DNA from: Parapristionchus giblindavisi
Lineage: Eukaryota > Nematoda > Chromadorea > Rhabditida > Diplogasteridae
Direction: 5' to 3'
Length of the DNA stretch: 64,000 nucleotides
Assembly: GCA_943737045.1 (NCBI GenBank)
Contig: CALSFV010000327.1
Coordinates: 1-64,000 of the forward strand
The notes beneath the pieces were generated by a model. It had not been told where the DNA came from and did not search any database. It saw nothing but the letters and a program-made list of their open reading frames with translations. Positions 47,301-60,376 of the stretch are shown here, in pieces. The position numbers were made by a program, and so were the translations under genes. How positions within the stretch are numbered: position 1 is the first letter of the stretch; the number at the start of each line of letters is the position of its first letter.

Positions 47301-50300
47301 TGTACCCCTCCCTCGAGACCTCCTCATCCTCCTCCTGTTAAGGAGAGAGTGAGGGATGTAGGAGGCGGAGCGTTCCCATCTCCTTGATAGGGTCTATCAG
47401 AGTCCCGTAATAGGATCTGTGGTCTGTTTGGTCGAGCGGTGGTCTATGAGCCACAACAGCGAACTATTCACTATCAATATCCCAGTCATGTGCATGATTC
47501 AATCTCTTCTCATCTCCAAATTAGGTTCACCGAGTTCTGATTATGCTCTTCGTGTTTTTGAAAACAAACCAAGCGATAGAAAGGATTTATTTAGAAATTG
47601 TTACAGTAGTCGTTTCTCGTGCACTGACCAATACCTATTTGAAGTCATATTTAATGACTACCCGTAATTTGGTAATTTAAAACTATCCGCTCTGCCAATG
47701 CTCTCTCGCTTTGTTAGTCTACAAGAGAGCGTAGCTAGAGCAGGAATTCTCAAATTAGCTCGGGAGTGCCTCCAAATCCAATGTCATCTTCCCAGTCTTT
47801 CTTCCACAATCTCATGTACTAAGTACACCTTCCTTCTATCTACGTCTATTTCCGAGAAGACACACAGAGATAATGCAGTCAGTCACAGTGAGTGAGGAGG
47901 ACTCTCATCTCTTCCTCATCTAGGACCAATTTGTCCTTGTCGGAGGCCAAGGTCCACTGATATGAGCCAGCGTAGACTTAGGCATCCTCGATCAATGTAA
48001 ACCATCACGCTTTATTGCAACGTGCATTCGCCGTCCTACCGAGATGGATAGTTCCGCTCACTGACTCAGTATTCCGGCACTATCCCCACATCTCATCAGT
48101 ACGTGACCATACTCTTATTAGATGTCATACGTCAACAGTCAAGCACAGTACTGACCTCACTTCCTTACGTATGGTAATTGACCGCAAAACACACAATTAG
48201 GACAAGTTCGTGGTTCCTGTATTTCCTCCTTTGCAATTCATCACGTACACAAACAGGGTCCACATCACGCACAAAAGCCCTCCACTACCCCCACATCCTC
48301 AACGGATGGACGACATTGACTACTAAATTTGTGTTTCCGGGCGGTCAAAGGGAACAGTCAAGTTAGGAAGAGAACTCGCAGAACAAGGAATTTGGAAGGA
48401 ACAGAAGAAGAAGCAGTCCATTTCGACCGTTATATAGTAATGAAGTAATCATAGGATAGCTACGTTACGGATTTTAAAAATGAATCCAGGATTACCAAAA
48501 AAAATCCAAAATTCGACCAGACTTCGTTGTTTGTAATGAACTTCACGAATTGCCTAATCCCTCGACTGGATAAGCTCCCTCGGCCACATTTGACAGTCTC
48601 ACTCAGATTTTATTATGTACGCCACTTTCAGCGAGCTTTATTCCAATGTGGGCGAAAACCACCAGCATGTCTGGCAAGCACACGGACAGACTATTGTATT
48701 GTTTTTATTTATTGCTCTTGTGTCCATAATATTATTAGAATTAATTCATCTCCACCCTCTCAACGATGGTTCATTATGCAAAATAGATCAGAGGAACACT
48801 CCCCACTTCCGGGACACCCTCGCAAAGCTTGCAATACCTGCATAAGCAACTTGCATTTCCATAATTATTAGGTTCTCGGCAGACTACCGTAATCTATCCT
48901 CGCTCTCCGCGAAACCCTTTAAGGGTCGTCGTCACACACATAAAAGTGTGGCAGAGTCGTTCAAGTGCTCAATTCAATAGAGAGGATCCTCTCCTCTTCA
49001 ACATTATGTTTATCGTTTATTGTTCTTCTTATGGTTCACGCTTCACTCCCTCTGTTGCTTTATTCCCCTCCATTTCAACATCACCAATCTCTTTCTCAAC
49101 GACCACATGTTCAATTTCCCTGCCTGCACAACACTTTCCATTCAATTGTGAAGCCTCTAATCCTCCGCATTCTAATTCATTGTGTCTCGCAGTCTCGCGC
49201 ATAATCAATCTCTCGTCTGCATAATTCGCTTAGGTCATTAGCTCGAAGCTCCGCCCACATTGGCACTATATCTCAGCGTCTCCACAACGTAAAGTTCGCC
49301 AGATGTGAGCGTGAGTGACCACAGTCCATCTCATTGCCATACTGTCTGCTTATCTTGCATATTCAACGACTAATCTCGACCTCGATTTTAGATTAGAGGC
49401 CCAAGGGTCCATTCGCTCTTATGCTTGCATATTCACATCTGTTCCGCGTTCCTCCTCATCCCACAACATATTTATTCTCTCAGCGGCAAAAACCACAAAA
49501 CAAATAAAACACTTTTCTCATTCAATATGCGCCAGCTCGCTTCCACACTTGCAATTCATCATCATGCGCAAGCAAGGAAAAACATTGATATATATAAATA
49601 TATCGTCCGTACACAGGGAAGTAAGTGAGTAGTGACGGTCCAAAGCACACCCACCATAATAATATACATTTCATTTCTCATTCGCATATATTCGTTCGTC
49701 TCGTGCCATTTTGCATTCATCGTTCCTATAAACTTCCTTCTCATTCTGAGATTGGTCTCGGGTCTACTATAGACCATCAAGTCCTCTGCAACCTCTCATC
49801 TTTCCACTGCCTATCTATCCACTGTGCCTACTTCGTGAGACTCTCTTTAGTCATCATCCCCTCCCTTCTCTTCGTCTTCATCATCTTTCCCCATTTCGAT
49901 ACTCTTATATATACTCATAAGGTTCCTTTCATCAATCCCTCTACTCTTGAGAGCTTCTTTGAAGAGGCTGGCAAGCCAAACAAACTTGCAGCCTCCTCTC
50001 TAGTTGACATTCATAAATGTTTGCATTTTGCTGTTCCTGCTAAATAAGGTACCAGACTAGACATGATTCTGTGATTGTAGGCTTCAATTGCGCTTCAACC
50101 ACCTCATTATCGTCATTGACCCTCGTTAGCTGTTAAACAAAACACCCTTTGATGCCCACAAAACACAGACATCTCGTCTCCTCTCTTCTCCAGGCATTAG
50201 GTCGGATGAGAACCGATGAATGAGAACCGACTGGACGATAACTTTTTGCATATGAGAGACGCGCTAATTATTAGGCAAATAATGCAAATGGTTATCATCC

Positions 50301-53300
50301 TTTCGCTTATTATTCATAATGTGTATGGAGAAGGGCACTAGGTCGCTTCTCATTCGACCTAGTGCACTTATCCATACACATGCATATGTACATGCGCACA
50401 TCGCCTTTCCATCTCTATGTTCCCCTTATTTTCGCATGGTCTATGGCTGCAGCGTGGCCTCATAAAATCTCCTATTTTATGAATCCAAATGTGGTCATAA
50501 GAAAGGTATAGCACATAGATGGGGATAGATAGAAGCAAGCAGCCATAAAGGACCAAGAACCAAAAGAGATAAAGCCGAGAGAGATATTATAATCTTAGCT
50601 CTCGCATGAACTTATCAAATCTAATCAGCTTATCTGGTGCCATAAATGTAATATGACCTAATCAACGTGTGCACGTTGATAATCACGCAGTATACGTATT
50701 ACAGTACCCCTCCAACAGTTCAGTTGGGGATTATGGAAGCCATCTGTTATAGTACTCCTACAACATTTCAGACGGGTTACGGTAACAATCTGTTACATAC
50801 AAGAATCAAAGGCTCGTTCATCAATCAAAAACAGTGCCTACTCGTTTCCGAGTCCGATAGAATATGCAGAGTGTGTCTAGAGATCTCACTCGTACACAGA
50901 CTGAATAAGACGACGAGAGTAGAACATAGGAGAATAGGGCGGAAAACGATCATTACAATGCAACTCACGCATGCACAATGCCTAAAACCTTTCATATGCA
51001 ACCCCGCTTCGCTTAGAATTCGACCAATTCGATCTTAGACCTACCGTAATCTCATAAATGCACCGTAATCCATCACTGGGTCGTAAACATGATCGCTCGA
51101 GTCGCACACACAATTCTCATCTCCCATTCATACATGCACAAACCCTATCATCATTCTCATCTTGACGTATCCTTCATCGTCTTGTCTTTTGCTTCCATCA
51201 CATCTCTTCCTCCTCCTTCTCTGGCTTATATCTCCGCCCCTTTTATATCCCTTCACTCTGTCGTCGTACTCGTTCAAAGTGCACTACGGAGTCGGTCCCG
51301 AACACTCGCTCATTCCGAATCCTAACAGCACTTAGATAGTTCGACAACGATCTTTTCGCCTCGTCTCGTTAATTCCAAGAAACGAATTAGTGCGTGAAAT
51401 TCACAGACACTTGAAAAAAGGTTCCGCTTCCTTCCAATTTCCGCCTTGTCTCATCATCATCATCATCATTATTTCACCCGTTTTACGCGCCATAAAATTA
51501 ATTTAATAATTTAACTTAATTTGTCTACGCCCGAGGCGCAACGAGACATGTGGTAATTTAAGAGGAAGGGGAATTGTTGCATGTTCCATTTGATATTCCA
51601 TCGTATTCTAATCGTGTTATCGCTCTCGTTGTTATTGAACTTTAATTTTTTTAACTTAAACTGTGCCAATCATATCACTATCACTGCAGCATGCCCTCGT
51701 ACCGAATTATTATACTTAAGCTGTACTAATCATCTCAATATCCTTTGAGCATGCCCTCGTACCCGGCGGCACCCCCGCATCCGTACGCGTCCGCCTGTCG
51801 GCGCCTGCACTTCACGCGCTCGCTACGCCTCTCCAAGTCAGTGTTTTTGTTAAATTAATATAATTTTTACAAAATTCAAATGTGAAATTAACAAATATAG
51901 CGCAAATATTGATTCAGATGGCTGCTCGCCGTCGAGACCATCCTGTCCATCCTCTTCTGCGGCCTGCTGGTCAGCTCCGCTAGGTATGTTCATGCATTAT
52001 CGGTCTGTTTTAGGCTCGTTTCCCAACAAGTGGTCCAAAAATGAGCCATACATAGTGGGTCAATCCTCGCATTATGGCGATACGAAAATGTATGTACGCT
52101 CTCCTCTCTTGATGTGCCATTCCGAGTGACATACATCCGACGATTTATACATGTCCCCATTTCCAGTTCCTTATTTCGAAAGAAAAACATAGCCGGAATA
52201 TATATGCCATATCTAAAAACAGATATCACAATTCCAGATCCGGGTACATCTTCAACCTTCTGCTAGCTCTGGTTACACTCATCAACGCCGTGGTCGCGTT
52301 GCTCGTATTACGGTACGTCTCCTAATAGCATAGGTCGAATAGCTACCTCACAGCTTTTCAAAAAATGTACTTTGTAATGTACTTTTCGAACTATGCCTGA
52401 TACCGATAGATGTGTAATGGTGTTTATGACTACCTTATTTTTCTCCATTCCAGCCGCCTTGCACGCAGCATATCCGCGTCGGCGCTCGTGGCGCACGCAC
52501 TGTGGAAAACCCTCCAACTTATCCTGCTCGTGCCCTCCGCCACCGTACTGACCATCGCGCTCATAAAGGTACACCACATGTTGGCATTGTGGCCTTTTAC
52601 GTAACAGATAATGCTTCCTGTAGTCTGCCCAGTTCATTTCGGTCTCTAGTACACTATCATAGAAAATTTTGAAACTCTCCGCTCTGGCCACAATCTCTCG
52701 TAGACAGAGAAAAAGAGAGATAGCATTGGCAGAATCGAGATTTAGCAAATTAGCCCGGGATAGAGAGATGTGTCATTCCATAATCTCTATTAATTCATTG
52801 TTTATCACGCGTTTGCCTATTTATTGTGAATAAAATTATTATTAATATTCAGGAAGGTCACATCGGCGACAGCAATCGATCGCCCGACTCCGCCGTCCTG
52901 ATCCTCTCCGTGTGCTGGTCCTACTCCGTCTTCGTCGTCTGCTCCATCGGCCATCTGGCGCGGCTCGGCCGCCGTCTGTGGAAGCGCAAAGCCGCCGCCG
53001 GCTATCCATTGTGAGTGGTGTCCCTGTTATTCCCCCGCGGCATACTCCAGACGGGTTTGAACAGTTATAACTTTAGCATCCAAGTCGACATATACAAGCA
53101 AATCCCATCGTGAGTGCTGCCCCTTTTATCCTCCCGCGGCACACTCCAGATGGGTTTGAAGAGCTAACCTAGTTAGCATCCATATATATGCAATCCCAGA
53201 CAGTAGTAATTCTCGCCAGTCTCTGCCCTTCTTCGTCCTCCGCTCGCATCATTCTCCGCTTTGTCTATCGTTTTCAATTATTTTAATCCTCCAATTACTA

Positions 53301-54060
53301 CAATTCCGTCCATTTCCGCGCCATTTTCCCTGTTGTGCGTCAGAAGACCACTATTAATTCCATTACTGCAATTACCATTTTAGGCTCCGCCCCTTCATTC
53401 TCTCTCTCTCTCTAATCGAACTTCCTCGCCCCTCTCTAGTCTGGGATTAATCCTCACAGTGATGGGAGCGCCAAAGAGAACCAATAATAGAACCGGGGGA
53501 AACAAACAAACAACAACCAAAATAACACTAGTGCAATCCCTGTGCGTCTACGTAATAACACCAGGAACGGAATTAATTTTACAGTGCATGCATACCGTAT
53601 CCAAATACCGCCATGCTACAGTAAGTTATCGCGCGCGAAAAAAGTACAGTGGAAAACGAAAAAAATCCATGTTCGATTTTTCAGGGCATACCCAGTAAAC
53701 TCGTCATTTTCCACCGTTTTTTTTAGTACGCCATCACAATTCAACAAAGACATATAACCACAATAAGCCACAGTCAGTAACCCCGCCCGCTTACAGTAGC
53801 CGCGCGAGCAGCGTGCGGTCCGTGATCTCGTACATCTCCGCGGACATCACCACGGACGCGGACGACGCGTCGCTATCCGCAAGCGGACGCGTGGACGGCG
53901 AGAAGTCGCGGTGTCTGTCCACTATCGACTGCCCGCCGGCGCCCTTTGACCAAGGCGTGCGAGCCGCGGACGCCATACCCTTGGTGGTGCCCATGACTCA
54001 GGTACAGAATTTTGTCAAAAATATCAATCGATAAAATATTTAATACAATATATTTATTAA

Positions 54061-54120
<60 letters not shown>

Positions 54121-57100
54121 TACAGTTCCCTCATACACCACCAGAGCCCTTCCCACCAGCCGCCACGAGATAAATCGCTATATCCCCCCTAGCCATCATA
54201 GACTGATCGATCTCAGCTTCCAAAAACTACGGTAAGTCGGCGCGAAAAAGATTTAATCGATAATCGAGCAGGTCCATTGCAGGGTTTTATCCGGGCACAG
54301 TATCTACATTATTACGGTATCTCCCATAGACCACAGTATCCTCGACTACAGTACTCTCGACTACAGTATCCTTGACTACAGTACACACTTACGGCTTGTT
54401 CGGCGCGTCGGACTACGGTAGACGTGTGCTCGAGGGTGTCGAGGAATTTCGCGGTGAGCCCGAGATGCGCCATCTCCGACTCGATGGTGGACACGAAGTC
54501 GGCGGCCTTTCGAGAGAACGGCACCCGATCGTACTCCTAGGCAGGACAGGGTTCGTATCGTTCGTGTACTCATTCATTATTAAAGGAAATTAATAATTAA
54601 AATTATATATTATTAAAATTATCAAATTAAATTGTCATGATTAAAGGGGCACAATCCGTGCTAACCATACATTGCCATACCCTCGCAGTGCGAGGATTGA
54701 CCCACTATATAAGGACCATTTTAGGCCACTTGATAAAAAAAGGAAGCAAAAATGACGATTTTTAAGCGAAAATAACGAATTTTGTGGATTAACCCACCCT
54801 ATTTCGAGAATTGACCCACTATATAAAAGTAGACGACGAGAGAGCCGAAAATGTATGGTGCTAACTTTAACACACAGAGCTAACTTGACTCTCTGCTCTG
54901 GCAACAATCGCTCTCGCACAGACATAGAAAGCGGGAGAGTGTTTGCCAGAGCGGAGAACATACATTTCATACATTTTCGGTACCCTCGCCGTCTATTTTT
55001 ATATAGTGGGTCAATTCTCGAAATAGGGTGGGTTGATACATAAAGTTCGTTATTTTCGCTTAAAAATCGTCATTTTTAGCTTCCTTTTTTATCAAGTGGC
55101 CTAAAATGGCCCTTATATAGTGGGTCAATCCTCGCACTGCGAGGGTATGGCAATGTATGATACATTTTCGCCCCACTCACAATCAGTTGTTTTTGCGAAT
55201 TATAAACTGACCCGAAATTAGAACAAAACTGACCCGATCTACATCTCAAGCACTCGACACTGACCCGATCTTAGGTGATTCTTACTAATCTCGATCTCCC
55301 GCCTATTCCTAGATGGGTCTCGAGTTTCAAAACTGACCGCATCGACAAAAAGTGCTCACTCACAATGTGGGTGCTCGAAAATGTATGGCGGAGAATTTAA
55401 AAATAGCTCGGGTGTGCCTTTAAAACTATTCGATTGGCTTTTCTCAGAGGATCATAATATCTAATTCTCAACAAAGCCTAAAGACATCGTGAAACACGAA
55501 ATCAACCGTTTTTTTGATTTAAGCCGCATTCAGATGCTCGAAGGAGTTCCAACCGCCAACGAACACGATCTACTACCGCAACTTACCATATCTACACCTA
55601 CCGCAATCTACCGTACCGTAATCTACCGTACCTGCGTGAGACTGGCGTTGAGTGCGGTGGGCGTGGAGGGCGCCGTCACCGACTTGTGCTCCTCCCACGT
55701 GCGCAGGGTCGCGTCGAATGATTGCTGCAATTATCGATTTTCCCCCGACTACCGTAATCCCACACCGCAATCATTTTTAATTATCGATTTTTGTTTATCG
55801 ACAACAACGTGGTAGTATAACATGTCTAGCAATAGCATTTGTTTCTTGTAATATTTATTTCGTCTACTCGATCGAAAATCGATAATCTACCGTACCCTAC
55901 AGTAAGTATGTCTAATCAATCGATCGATAATCTACAGTAGCCTACCGCGTTCTTGACGAGCAGTTGAGCGCGATTCTTGTGGCAAAACTGCAGCACACCC
56001 GGCGGCTGCATCCACGGCTCACCATCCACCTGAAAGCAGACAAAAATCAATATCATGGTAGTTACTGTAGTCAAGGGATACGGTGGTTACTGTAGTCAGG
56101 GTATACTGTAATCAAGGGATACGGTAATTACAACCCCCTCTATTCGCCTCTCCACTTCATCTTTCGTTTGTGATCTGTATTAGGGGTGCACACCCCGAGC
56201 TCCATTTGATACTCTCTGCGCTCTGGTCATGCTCTCTCGCTTTCTTCGTCTACGAGAGAGCCTTGTCAGAGTGCAGAGTAAAATAAACTCGGGGTGTGCG
56301 CCTTTATATTTATTATCAATGATCTCATCACGTTCGTCTAGTCGTCGCATTGATAAATTCTCAAATTGAATGTATTTAAACATGTCACATTCACGTTTCA
56401 CGATTTATAGATATTTTTCATTTTGGCAAACATTCTCGATCCGACACTCTTTCCATGTGAAAACCACCTACAGCCTCTACCTATAGTACATAATATCGTA
56501 CCCCATACCGTACCTAAACGTACAGTACTCCATTATGTACTGACTCTGGTATTTCGAAACTTAAAGTTTACTAAAACTACGTCATAGACTTGAAGTAGAC
56601 TTTAAGTCTACTTAAAGTGAAAGAACATTTGACGAAATGCATTACAGTATACCACACCACTTTAAGTAGACTTACGTTTAACTTTAAGTAGACTTTAAGT
56701 TTCGAAATACGAGAGATAGTACATAATATCGTACCCCATACAGTACCTGAACGTACAGTACTCCATTATGTACTGACACCCCATGCCGTACCTGAACCTA
56801 CAGTACTCCATCATTCACTCACACCCCTCCCCGTACCGTACCTGACCCTACAGTACTCCGTCATTCACACACACACCCCTTACCGTACCTGACCCTACAG
56901 CACTCCTCCTACAGTAATCCATTCAAGTCACCCATACCGCACCTGAACGGGAATGGCCTCGTCGCCGTATATCGTAATCTTGACGTGTCGGCACTGGGCG
57001 ATCCGGTGGTTCTGCAGCCGCACCACGTTGGGCACACGACCGGACGCGACATGGATGACACCGAACAGCGCCACTACCTGCACGAGAGAGATGCATGGGC

Positions 57101-58343
57101 GAGATGTATATGTACAATGATGTGATAGGAAGATCACAATCGATAATCGATAATGGCACCACTCATCTACATCATAGAAAGGAGAGAATGGATTGCAGAC
57201 AAAAATGGACTTTTCTTATTTCAATCTCCCATTTTATTGACATTAAATCAATCAATAATCTCAATCAATAATCGATAACATCAATCAATAATCAACAACA
57301 TACGCATACCTCGAGCACTTTATCATCATAACTCTGCAAGGTGAACGAGTCCTCCCGCCCTTCGCCCCAAAAGTTCGCGCCACCCGAGTACGATGGAATG
57401 TTCAGGATGACGATACCCTGCAAAAACACCACAATCAATACGTCGAGGAATACGGTAGAGCCCCCCCCCCCCATCAATCAATAAATTTACGATTACTATC
57501 GCATAGACAATCAATCAATAAATCAAAGATTACGGTACTACGGACAATCAATCAATAAATCAGCGAATATGGTACTACGGACAATCAATCAATAGAGACT
57601 ACCAAAACTACAGTATGCCTACTACAGTACCTGCAGTGAGGGTAGATCAATGGGCAGTCCGTCGCACTCGAGTCGTATTCGCTGGTCGAGATTACGGTAG
57701 GTGCGATGGACGAGCTCGCGACCCCCCAGGATACCGTACCACATGAAGAGCTTCGAGCGAGAACGCTGCTGGAACGGGAAGATAATATTAGTAATAATAA
57801 TAATAATTATTATTATTATTATTATTATTTATTGATTACGAGCGAGAACGCTGCTGTAACAGGAAAACTGCCGAATGCGTGCAAACAATAATGGAATATT
57901 TTTCACTATCGAGGAATGCAAAATATGCAACGAAAACATATCCACTGTGAAACCAAAATGTGCATGGCATGGGTCGAATAGCAGATTTTCAAAATGCAGC
58001 CATGTTTTCAACAAAACCACGTTAAAAAAGGTCTGTCTATGCTCTTTGTTGCGTTTTGCTTTTTCTTTCTTACATTATAATTAATTATTTACTCTTTTAA
58101 ATCCATTCTCTCTATTTAAATTTATACATACATTCATAATCTTGACGGATACTCCCATCCCCTATCTCAGTTTCCTCTTAAAGTACCACGCCCGAAAGTG
58201 GGCGGAGTCTGCTCCTCACCTTTTCGCTCTCGCTCTCGCGTTTATTGTGAAAGTCGAGGGCGATCTTCGCGTCCAGACCGATGCCGAAGTAGTTGTTCAT
58301 CACCTTGATCTCCTTGTAGTCGTCCGGACTGCAAATCATATAC

Positions 58344-58403
<60 letters not shown>

Positions 58404-59086
58404 TGATTATTTCAATCTTTTAATCTATTATTTCGTCAAAGAAATATAGTTACAACAATTGTGGGTGTAAATGACGATAGAGAATGACGAATAATAATAA
58501 TAATGATAATAATAATAATAGTTTTATTGTTATTGTTATTATGAGTGTGACGAAGATCGAATCGGGGATAGGCAGCAGTGACAAATGCATTAGATTGAAT
58601 TTGCATATGCTAGCCATTATGCAGCAACACTACTATTCACTCATTTATTCTAAATATATCAGAGACTGTCTAAACACGCATTCACCGGGTCTAAACCATG
58701 ATCATACATATTCATGCCCTCATAATCCGAACATCGACCCGCTATATACGGCTAATTTTTTTTGAGAAAAATAACGATTTTTTTCTAAATCTACCCAGCA
58801 TATTTCGAAAATCGACCCACTACATAAAAAAATCCTGTGAAAGCGCTGAAAATGTATGACCACCAGTCTCATAGGGCTATTAAGACAAAAAGATTATGCT
58901 ACGTTCAACAAGTGCTCTAATTGAAAGACCAAAAGATCAAAGATCAAAGATCAAAGATCAACTGACAGACTGGCGGGGTCGATCTCGTCGGGCACGTAGT
59001 AGTGCTCTCGCTTGATGTTCGCACTGAGCATAAGGAGGTCGGCGATGAGCGAGCCACCCGTCAGACCCGATGAGAGGATACCTCTG

Positions 59087-59134
<48 letters not shown>

Positions 59135-60333
59135 AAACATAGATGATATGAATTTTGTCGATTTTATAGATTGATCTCTCGCAAGTATAGTCATGTATTG
59201 TTTATTGCTTAAAATACACGTTTGCCTTTTTTTACAGTGAATAAATAATTATTATGATAATGATAGATGTATGGAATAGACAGAGAATGATCTTTGATCT
59301 TTGATCTTTAGAGCGCTTTCAGTACGACAGAAATGATCATAATTGTGTTGATAATCATTAAAATGTACAAAAAAGTGATAAGCATGCACATGTAGCTTGC
59401 AAAAATAGTAAAAATAATATAGAATGAATATATAGAATTAATATGAATTTGAGAAACTCTCCGCTCTGGCAATGCTCTCTCGTTTGCTTTGTCTACGCGA
59501 GAGCTTTGTCAGAGCGGAGAGTAAAATTTGATGTTCATGGTGTTTCGGCCGCTACGTCTAATGCATATAAAAGAACGATAAAAAAGTGGTAATGATCATC
59601 AAGATTCGCCAACATCAAATAGATAAATAAAAAAATAAATAAACATCCACCCGCACATTTCGTGTTCCGCTCACGCATAAAAGCTATAAAATCGCCCCCA
59701 AGAATAATCAGCAAATGGGTGAGCCATGTTAAAAATATTTAATCCTATTGCAAATTATTGACATTATTATTCAATTTTAATTAAATTTTAATTAAATTAA
59801 AAGAAAAAAATTAGACCACCCACTTCTTGAGTGCGGGCAGACGGTCCATGAGGGACTGGCGCGCCCGATCCTGAGATGTAGAGGATGAGGGCGAGTGGGA
59901 GAGGAACCGAGGAGACACCGAGAGTGGAGCCATGCCGGCTGCAAGGGCGGACAATACGATTAATTAATACATTAAAGCTTACATCTCAAAATTTTAAATC
60001 AAATATTTTTAATCAAACTTAAACAACGACTTATGTTCACCTAATTATGACCTGAGCATACTAAACACAATGGTTCGTCTCGAACAGTCAAAATATAGGA
60101 TATACGAATGTGAGGACCAAAAACAAGCACCAACCTGTATGCGTCTGACTCCGCCCCTTCCTCCTAACACCTCCTCCTCCTCCTCCTCCTCCCGTGAGAT
60201 GGACGGTGGTGATTCCGCCGCTGGACAGCCATCCCCCGCCCACTGCCTCCCCTCCTCCTCCTCCTCTGCCCAGACTGCACGAGTGACCGGGAGGAGTGGT
60301 GTGGTCTGTGAATACAATAATAATAATAATAAT

Positions 60334-60376
<43 letters not shown>

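Larger units (their letters stand above)
39048..51750. other. Large DGK intron, pyrimidine-rich on + strand
   Basis: Most of a 15.3-kb intron of the minus-strand DGK gene. I find no exon. Contents: (AG)n at 39465-39650, family A at 39979-40101, about 44805-44910 and 47668-47775, family B at about 40700-40855, family C at 42178-42310 and 42900-42990, family D at 41930-42005, (CT)n at 44320-44410, hairpins at 46255 and 50318, family F at 51515-51560. From about 40.1 to 51.3 kb the + strand is strikingly C-rich and G-poor. Many short + strand open frames result, none with family features. Confidence 0.5.
54641..55425. mobile_element. Family A element split by nested family B and B' insertions
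   Basis: Host pieces 54641-54665, 54858-54958 and 55388-55425 rebuild a family A hairpin (ttaaaggggcaca...agagctaacttgact...gccagagcggagaa / tttaaaaatagctcgggtgt). Three insertions inside carry exact 8-bp duplications. Confidence 0.8.

Noticed and set aside
58958..59194. Frame of Arg-rich residues over the DGK exon at 58967-59083
   Set aside because: It is the wrong frame; the frame giving [19 protein letters not shown] joins correctly to the conserved accessory-domain exon.
60045..60317. Poly-Glu frame over the DGK exon at 60135-60305
   Set aside because: Only the poly-Gly frame has phases that match both neighbouring exons.
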